A stretch of 47,853 nt of DNA, taken from positions 1-47,853 of the forward strand of contig JAKEFM010000070.1 in the NCBI GenBank assembly GCA_022616055.1, given 5' to 3'. The translations under genes and the position numbers were made by a program. Below the pieces are notes generated by a model. It searched no databases and was not told the origin of the DNA. It was given only the letters and a program-made list of their open reading frames with translations. This stretch comes from Planctomycetota bacterium (GTDB taxonomy: Bacteria > Planctomycetota > UBA1135 > JAKEFM01). Numbering within the stretch: the first letter of the stretch is position 1; each line of letters opens with the position of its first letter. Below, piece after piece: positions 42,313 to 47,853 of this stretch.

Positions 42313-45012
42313 ATGGCCGGCAAGCGCCTCTTCCTCCTCGACGGGACCGCGCTCGCGTACCGGGCCCACTTCGCCCTGTCGCGGTCGACGCGGCTCACCT
42401 CGAAGTCGGGCAAGCCGACCGGGGCGATCTACGGCTTCCTCCTCACGCTGCGGCGCCTCCTCGAGGAGGAGAAGCCCGAGTACCTCGCCGTGGCGCTCGA
42501 CCCGCCGACGCCGACCTTCCGGCACGAGCGCTACCCCGAGTACAAGTCGACGCGGCAGAAGGCGCCCGAGGAATTGATCGCGCAGCTGCCGGTCCTGCGC
42601 GAGGTCCTCGACGCCTACCGCATCCCGGTCGTCGAGGTCGCCGGGTTCGAGGCCGACGACGTCATCGGGACGCTCGCGAAGCGCGCCGAGGCGAAGGGGT
42701 TCGAGGTCCTCCTCGTCAGCCGGGACAAGGACTTCTACCAGCTCGTCACCGAGAGGGTGCGCCTCTACGACCTCTTCGAGTCGGGGAAGCCCCCGGTCCT
42801 CGTCGGCCCCCCCCAGGTCGTCGAGCGCTTCGGCGTGCCGCCCGAGCGGGTCGTCGACGCCCTCGCGTTGATGGGGGACGCCTCGGACAACGTGCCGGGC
42901 GTGGCCGGGATCGGGGAGAAGACGGCGATCGACCTCCTGAAGAAGTTCGGGTCGGTCGACCAGATCCTCGCCCGCCTCGAGGAAGTCGAGAAGCCGAGGG
43001 TGCGCGAGGCGCTCCGGGCGGGGCTCGAGAGCCTGCGCCTCTCCCGCGAGCTCGTGACGATCGAGACCGGCGTCCTCCTCGACCTCCCCCTCGAGAGGCT
43101 CGAGGTCCGGGAGCCGGACGCGGAGCGGCTCACGGCGCTCTTCCACGAGCTCGACTTCCGCACCCTCCTCTCGACCGTCGTCGGGGACGCGGGGACCGAC
43201 GAGCACCGCTGGACCGTCGTCGACTCGGAGGAGGCCTTCGCGAGGATGCTCGAGCGGCTGCGCGGGGCGAAGCGCCTCGCCGTGGACAGCGAGACGACGG
43301 GGCTCGACCCGATGCGCGCGGACCTGGTCGGCCTGTCCTTTTGTCCCGCCGAGCGGGAGGCGTGGTACCTCCCCCTGCGGCCGATCTGCCCGGCCGAGGG
43401 GGGGATCGAGGGGGCCCTCGCGCGCCTGGCGCCGATCCTCGAGGACCGCCGGATCGAGAAGGTCGGGCAGAACGCGAAGTACGACGCGCTCATGCTCCGC
43501 CGCGCGGGGATCGAGGTGGCGCCGATCGGCTTCGACACGATGGTCGCCGACTACTGCGTCGACCCCAGTCGCCGCGAGCACAACCTCGACGCCCTCGCCC
43601 TCGAGCACCTCCGCTACCGCAAGATCCCGACCTCCTCCCTCATCGGGAAGGGGAAGGCCGACACGATGCTCGCCGTCGATCCGCAGGAGGTCGGCCGGTA
43701 CGCGTGCGAGGACGCCGACATCACGATGCGGCTCGTCCCCATCCTCGAGCGGGCGCTCGAGGGGGTCTCGGCGGTGCGCCTGTTCCGCGACGTCGAGATG
43801 CCGCTCGTGCCGGTCCTCGCCTCGATGGAGGAGCGGGGGGTGAAGGTCGACGCGGAGGGGCTGCGGGCGCTCTCGAGGGACTTCGAGCGGAGGTTGCGCG
43901 CGCTCGAGTCGGAGATCCAATGTCTCGCGGGGAGCGCCTTCAACGTGGCGAGCAACCCCCAGCTCGGCGAGATCCTCTTCGAGAAGCTCAGGGTCCACGA
44001 GAAGCACGGCGTGAAGCGGCCGCGCCGCACGAAGACCGGCTACGCGGTCGACGCGGACAGCCTCGAGCCCTACGCGGCCGAGCCCCTCGTCGCGAAGGTC
44101 CTCGAGCACCGCTCGATGGCGAAGCTGAAGAACACCTACCTCGACGCGCTCCCCGACCTCGTGAACCCGAGGACGGGCCGGATCCACACCTCCTACAACC
44201 AGACGGTGGCCGCGACGGGGCGCCTCTCCTCGAGCGACCCCAACCTCCAGAACATCCCGATCCGCACCGACCTCGGGAAGGCGATCCGCCGCGCGTTCGT
44301 CCCGGGGACCTCGGGCTGGAAGCTCCTCTCGGCCGACTACAGCCAGATCGAGCTGCGCCTCGTCGCCCACTTCTCGGGGGACGAGCGCCTGATCGCCGCC
44401 TTCGAGAAGGACCGGGACGTCCACCGGGAGACGGCCGCGGCGATCTTCCGGGGCGGGGACTCCGCCGCGGTCAGCCCGGAGGAGCGCTCGCGCGCGAAGG
44501 CGATCAACTTCGGGATCCTCTACGGGATGGGGCCCGCCCGCCTCGCGCGCGAGACGGGGATGTCCTTCGAGGAGGCGCAGACCTTCATCCGCGTCTACTT
44601 CGAGACCTTCCCCGCCGTCCGCGCCTTCCTCGACCGCACCCTCGCGGAGGCGAGGCGGAGGGGCTACGTCGAGACGATCCTCGGGCGCCGCCGCCCCCTC
44701 CCCGAGCTCGCCGCCGAGGACGAGCGCGTGGCGGCCCTCGCGCAGAACGTCGCCGTGAACACCCCCCTCCAGGGCTCGGCGGCCGACCTCATCAAGAAGG
44801 CGATGGTCGCGCTCGACGCGCGGCTGCGGCGGGAGGGCGGGAAGGCCGCCATGCTCCTCCAGGTCCACGACGAGCTCGTCTTCGAGGCGCCGCGGGGGGA
44901 GGTCGACCGCCTCTCCCGGCTCGTCCGCGAGGAGATGGAGGGGGTCGAGCGCCTGCGCGTCCCCCTCAAGGTCGACGTCGGCGTCGGGGAGAACTGGCTC
45001 GAGGCGCACTGA
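42313..45012 (+). CDS. polA: DNA polymerase I
   Basis: 899 residues. Three domains: a 5' nuclease (VAGFEADDVIGT, VSRDKDFYQLV, GDASDNVPGVAGIGEKTA), a proofreading 3'-5' exonuclease and a family A polymerase. The proofreading site is intact (AVDSETTGL with Asp325 and Glu327; VGQNAKYD; YACEDADIT), unlike in many thermophile and planctomycete-like relatives that lost it. Polymerase motif A DYSQIELR starts at Asp675, motif B has RAKAINFGILYG, and motif C QVHDEL has Asp853. It fills gaps and removes RNA primers during replication and repair. Confidence 0.98.
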   Translation: MAGKRLFLLDGTALAYRAHFALSRSTRLTSKSGKPTGAIYGFLLTLRRLLEEEKPEYLAVALDPPTPTFRHERYPEYKSTRQKAPEELIAQLPVLREVLDAYRIPVVEVAGFEADDVIGTLAKRAEAKGFEVLLVSRDKDFYQLVTERVRLYDLFESGKPPVLVGPPQVVERFGVPPERVVDALALMGDASDNVPGVAGIGEKTAIDLLKKFGSVDQILARLEEVEKPRVREALRAGLESLRLSRELVTIETGVLLDLPLERLEVREPDAERLTALFHELDFRTLLSTVVGDAGTDEHRWTVVDSEEAFARMLERLRGAKRLAVDSETTGLDPMRADLVGLSFCPAEREAWYLPLRPICPAEGGIEGALARLAPILEDRRIEKVGQNAKYDALMLRRAGIEVAPIGFDTMVADYCVDPSRREHNLDALALEHLRYRKIPTSSLIGKGKADTMLAVDPQEVGRYACEDADITMRLVPILERALEGVSAVRLFRDVEMPLVPVLASMEERGVKVDAEGLRALSRDFERRLRALESEIQCLAGSAFNVASNPQLGEILFEKLRVHEKHGVKRPRRTKTGYAVDADSLEPYAAEPLVAKVLEHRSMAKLKNTYLDALPDLVNPRTGRIHTSYNQTVAATGRLSSSDPNLQNIPIRTDLGKAIRRAFVPGTSGWKLLSADYSQIELRLVAHFSGDERLIAAFEKDRDVHRETAAAIFRGGDSAAVSPEERSRAKAINFGILYGMGPARLARETGMSFEEAQTFIRVYFETFPAVRAFLDRTLAEARRRGYVETILGRRRPLPELAAEDERVAALAQNVAVNTPLQGSAADLIKKAMVALDARLRREGGKAAMLLQVHDELVFEAPRGEVDRLSRLVREEMEGVERLRVPLKVDVGVGENWLEAH

Positions 45013-45062
45013 ACCCGGACCTTTGAACGGGCCCGGCGAATGCCGAATAATGAGGGCGAGCC

Positions 45063-46265
45063 ATGGCCGAGGCCCCTCCCAAGCCCGCCGTCCCCGCCGC
45101 CAAGCCCGCGCCGAAGGGGACCTACGCGGTCATCCCCGAGAAGTGCGTCGGCTGCGACGCCTGCGCCCGCGACTTCCCCGACCTCTTCGACATGGTCGAG
45201 CCGCCGGGAGGGGAGCGAAAGGCGGTCGTGAAGGCCACCCCGAAGGGGGTGGAGAAGTTGAACGCGCGGGCGGTCGTGAAGACCTGCCCGACGGACGCGA
45301 TCACCTACAGCGCGGAGCTCCCCCCGGCGGTCGGGGGGAAGGAGGCGCTGCTGCAGGAGGCGGCGGACTGGCAGTCGAAGTGGGAGGCGCGCCGCTCCGA
45401 GCCGGACGACCCGGTCGAGACGGCCCGCCGCTACGGCCGCGACTTCACGGTCGAGGAGAAGGAGGGCTACCTCCTCCTCACGGTCCGGTTCCCCTCCCGC
45501 CTCCCTCCGTGGCGCGACGTCTTCCGCTACGGCCTCCCGGAGGCGATCCCCTACTACGCCACGAGGTGCGAGGTCTCCGGCAGCCGGCTCGTCGTGCGGG
45601 CCTGGCTCACCGACCCGAAGATCCGCACGGCGCTTTGCTTCGGCGCCAACTCCTTCCCGGACCGCTTCTCCGTCGCCCTCGACGCGGGCCGGGCGACCTT
45701 CGGCTACCGCGCCCACTACGACGCGAAGCAGGTGATGGAGGTCGTCGTCTTCACCGACGCGAAGGTCGCGCAGACCTTCACCTGGCCGGCGCACTACATC
45801 TTCGAGGCGTGCACGGGCTGCACCGTCTGCGCGCGCGTGTGCCCGACGAACGCGATCACCGGCGAGCAGAAGAAGATGCACTACATCGACCCGAAGCTGT
45901 GCATCAACTGCTCGGTCTGCGGCGTCTACTGCCCCTTCGACGCGATCAAGGACCCGCACGACGAGATCGTGAAGCGGATCATGCCGCGGGAGATCCCGAA
46001 GGCGAAGGTGATCGAGGAGCTGTGCACCGGCTGCGAGTTCTGCATCCACGTCTGCCCGTTCGACGCGCTCAAGCTCTCCCCCCTCCCCGGCGCCGATCCC
46101 CTCGACCCGGTGAAGATCGCCGAGGTGATCGAGAAGAACTGCGTCTCCTGCAAGCTCTGCGAGCAGGTCTGCATCAAGGGGGCGATCGTCGTCCCCCGCG
46201 CGCAGGAGTGGACGACGGAGATCGGCTGGTCGTTCCAGCCCGGGGCGGTCGAAGGGGTGCCCTGA
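45063..46265 (+). CDS. Multi-cluster ferredoxin: five [4Fe-4S] motifs around a non-FeS domain
   Basis: 400 residues. A Pro/Lys/Ala-rich N-terminus leads to a monocluster ferredoxin (Cys28, Cys31, Cys34, Cys75; CVGCDACARDFPDLF ... CPTDAI). Residues about 90-245 form a beta-rich domain without cluster motifs (YLLLTVRFPSRLPP ... YYATRCEVSGSRLVVRAW ... VMEVVVF). Four motifs of the form CxxCxxCxxxC follow at Cys250-260, 280-290, 321-331 and 360-370. The protein is soluble and suited to electron transfer, but the partner is not in the window. The last 92 bases overlap the convergent dinB gene. It starts 50 bases after polA. Confidence 0.85.
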   Translation: MAEAPPKPAVPAAKPAPKGTYAVIPEKCVGCDACARDFPDLFDMVEPPGGERKAVVKATPKGVEKLNARAVVKTCPTDAITYSAELPPAVGGKEALLQEAADWQSKWEARRSEPDDPVETARRYGRDFTVEEKEGYLLLTVRFPSRLPPWRDVFRYGLPEAIPYYATRCEVSGSRLVVRAWLTDPKIRTALCFGANSFPDRFSVALDAGRATFGYRAHYDAKQVMEVVVFTDAKVAQTFTWPAHYIFEACTGCTVCARVCPTNAITGEQKKMHYIDPKLCINCSVCGVYCPFDAIKDPHDEIVKRIMPREIPKAKVIEELCTGCEFCIHVCPFDALKLSPLPGADPLDPVKIAEVIEKNCVSCKLCEQVCIKGAIVVPRAQEWTTEIGWSFQPGAVEGVP

Positions 46266-47433
46266 CCGCCGCCGGCTCGAGGAGCGCCGCCGGCCGGACG
46301 GCTCCCGGGCCGTGCCGCCGCCGCACCTCGTCCATCCCCCGTTCCGCCGCGAGCCGCCTCGCGTCGGGATCTCCCTCCTCCCCGAAGAGGGCGAGCTGCC
46401 GGGCCCCCGTCGCGTCGAGCAGGTTCTCGGCGTAGAGCCCGAGGAGGCGGACGCGCCGGGGCGCGAGGGCGGCGACGAGCTCGCCGGCGACGGCGTGGAT
46501 CCGCGCCGCGAGCGCCGTCGGGACATCGAGGGTGCGCGAGCGCGTGACGGTGCGGAAGTCGGGATAGCGCACCTTGATCGCGACCGTGCGCGCGAGGAGG
46601 CCGCGGCCGCGGAGGTCGGCCGCGATCTCCTCGGCGTCCTCGAGGAGGACGCGGCGCAGCACGCTCGCGTCCGCGACGTCGCGCTCGAAGGTCCGCTCGG
46701 TCCCGTGCGACTTCTCCTCGCGATGGGCGAGGACCGGGCGGTCGTCCTTCCCGAAGGCGAGGTCGTGGAGCCAGCCACCGGCGGAGCCGAGGATCCGCTC
46801 GAGCTCCTCGCGCGACCGCTCCGCGAGGTCGCCGATGCGGCGAAGGCCGAGGCTCTCCAGCCGCTCGCCGAGCTTCTTCCCGACGCCGGAGATCCGCTCG
46901 ACGGGGAGAGGCGCGAGGAAGGCGCGCTCCTCGCCTTCCCGCACGACGAGGAACCCGTCGGGCTTGTCGAGGTCCGAGGCGAGCTTCGCCAGGAGCTTGT
47001 TCGGCGCGACGCCGACCGAGGCGACGAGGCCGGTCTCGGCGAGGATCCGGGCCTTGAGCGCCCGTCCCACCCCCTCCGGGGGTCCGAGGAGCCGCTCCGT
47101 CCCCCGCAGGTCGAGGAACGCCTCGTCGAGGGAGAGGGGCTCCACGAGGGGGGTGGTGGAGCGCAGGATCGCGAGGATCCGCCGGCTGTCGGCCGTGTAG
47201 CGGTCGAAGTCCGGCTCCCTCCAGATCGCGTGGGGGCAGAGGCGGGCCGCCTGCGACGCCGGCATCGCCGAGCGCACGCCGAAGGCGCGCGCCTCGTAGG
47301 AGGCCGCGGCGACGACGCCCCGCCCCTGGGGCGAGCCGCCGACGATGACGGGCTTACCCCGGAGGCGGGGATCGTCTCGCTGTTCGACGGACGCGTAGAA
47401 CGCGTCCATGTCGACGTGCAGGATCGAAGGCAC
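46174..47433 (-). CDS. dinB: DNA polymerase IV (Y family)
   Basis: 419 residues. Translesion polymerase. Catalytic residues are Asp8 and Asp10 (HVDMDAFYASVEQ) and Asp103-Glu104 (SLDEAFLDL). The helix-hairpin-helix part (ISGVGKKLGERLESLG) and the little-finger region (HGTERTFERDV) follow. Conserved sequence ends near GPGAVRPAALL (about residue 378). The last 40 residues are Arg/Pro/Ser-rich, and they include the part read antisense to the ferredoxin gene end, so the true functional C-terminus may be shorter. Confidence 0.95.
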   Translation of the reverse strand: MPSILHVDMDAFYASVEQRDDPRLRGKPVIVGGSPQGRGVVAAASYEARAFGVRSAMPASQAARLCPHAIWREPDFDRYTADSRRILAILRSTTPLVEPLSLDEAFLDLRGTERLLGPPEGVGRALKARILAETGLVASVGVAPNKLLAKLASDLDKPDGFLVVREGEERAFLAPLPVERISGVGKKLGERLESLGLRRIGDLAERSREELERILGSAGGWLHDLAFGKDDRPVLAHREEKSHGTERTFERDVADASVLRRVLLEDAEEIAADLRGRGLLARTVAIKVRYPDFRTVTRSRTLDVPTALAARIHAVAGELVAALAPRRVRLLGLYAENLLDATGARQLALFGEEGDPDARRLAAERGMDEVRRRHGPGAVRPAALLEPAAVRAPLRPPRAGTTSRSPSSTPARGGRRSPP

Positions 47434-47494
47434 GCCGCGGGCTCCCGGATCTTTCCGGGCGGGATTCTAATCGCGGAGGGCGACGAGGTGGTCG

Positions 47495-47853
47495 TCAGCA
47501 GTCGAGACCCGCCTCGGGCTCCACGTCTCCCTCCCCGGCGGTCGGCTCCGCGGGCGCCGGCGGCGGGGGGGCCGGACCTCCCCGCAAGGCGGCCTTCGCC
47601 GCGGCCGCGTCCGGGACGCGGAGGATCCCCCCCTTCGCGCAGATGCCCCGCGCGTCCGCGTCGAGTTCGGCCGCCGCGCGGTCGCCTACGCCGCGGACAT
47701 GCCCGTCGCTCACCCAGATCCTCGGCCTCGGCCGCGTCGCCAGCCACCGGAGCGCGGGCCCGTCGATCACGTTCGCCCCCTTCCCGAGCGGAGGAACGAC
47801 GAAGGAGTCGGCGACGCGGCGCCCCGCGCGCGCGAGGATCCGGACGACGCCCC
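47495..47853 (-). CDS. C-terminal part of a possible von Willebrand A-like domain protein (runs off the window)
   Basis: The frame is open from the window edge to the stop at 47495 (about 119 residues). The stretch ADSFVVPPLGKGANVIDGPALRWLA, then RIWVSDGHVRGVGDR, looks like the last strands of a von Willebrand A domain, where a hydrophobic strand ends in SDG. It ends in a proline-rich tail (PAPPPPAPAEPTAGEG). An internal ATG at 47770 is not the real start. The assignment is tentative because the metal-site motif is outside the window. Confidence 0.55.
   Translation of the reverse strand, partial: GVVRILARAGRRVADSFVVPPLGKGANVIDGPALRWLATRPRPRIWVSDGHVRGVGDRAAAELDADARGICAKGGILRVPDAAAAKAALRGGPAPPPPAPAEPTAGEGDVEPEAGLDC

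Overview
The window is a very GC-rich bacterial chromosome segment (by eye well above 65-70 % GC, with almost every third codon position G or C). No marker gene fixes the taxon. Several features recall Planctomycetota or a similarly GC-rich environmental phylum: secreted proteins built from PxNDxC and GEVED modules, a long NfeD protease / NfeD / FloA membrane cluster, and large secreted proteins with carboxypeptidase-regulatory-like domains. This placement is an inference. Genes are packed tightly, many with 4-base ATGA or GTGA overlaps. No stretch over 300 bases lacks a gene, and I see no CRISPR array, prophage or complete insertion sequence.

Layout. 0-14.4 kb is accessory: the 3' end of an IS630-type transposase, a membrane glycosyltransferase, a modular secreted protein, two VOC proteins (one with a zinc ribbon), unknown secreted proteins, a frameshifted Cys/Met-type PLP enzyme, and a Tat-exported M24-fold protein with a degenerate metal site. 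14.4-22 kb is a minus-strand run read as leuS, histidine phosphatase, tldE, tldD, then an orphan RbsA-like double ATPase. A tRNA-Ala(GGC) gene follows at 22.06 kb. 22.3-26.4 kb on the plus strand carries lysS, a LolC/E-type permease, a LolD-type ATPase and a repeat-containing lipoprotein. 26.4-30.3 kb on the minus strand carries a membrane-bound NfeD protease, a short NfeD, the flotillin-like FloA and a proline-rich membrane protein.

30.6-36.2 kb on the minus strand is the most informative part: selA, selD and the selenocysteine tRNA gene selC, followed by a protein with a Lys/Pro/Ala-rich tail, a GNAT enzyme and an unknown protein. selD is itself a selenoprotein gene. Its catalytic residue is encoded by an in-frame UGA at codon 17, so ordinary gene calling would start at Met21 and lose the active site. 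The window therefore holds the Sec tRNA, the enzyme that makes Sec-tRNA, the selenium donor synthetase and one Sec-containing target. selB is not in the window.

36.3-40.2 kb on the plus strand carries recJ, a DedA protein, a TIGR00725/LOG-like protein and a heme-oxygenase-fold candidate diiron enzyme. 40.2-42.2 kb holds two coupled GNAT genes resembling the one at 31.3 kb. 42.3-46.3 kb carries polA with an intact proofreading site and an unusual protein with five [4Fe-4S] motifs. dinB converges on and overlaps the latter. The window ends inside a possible von Willebrand A-like gene.
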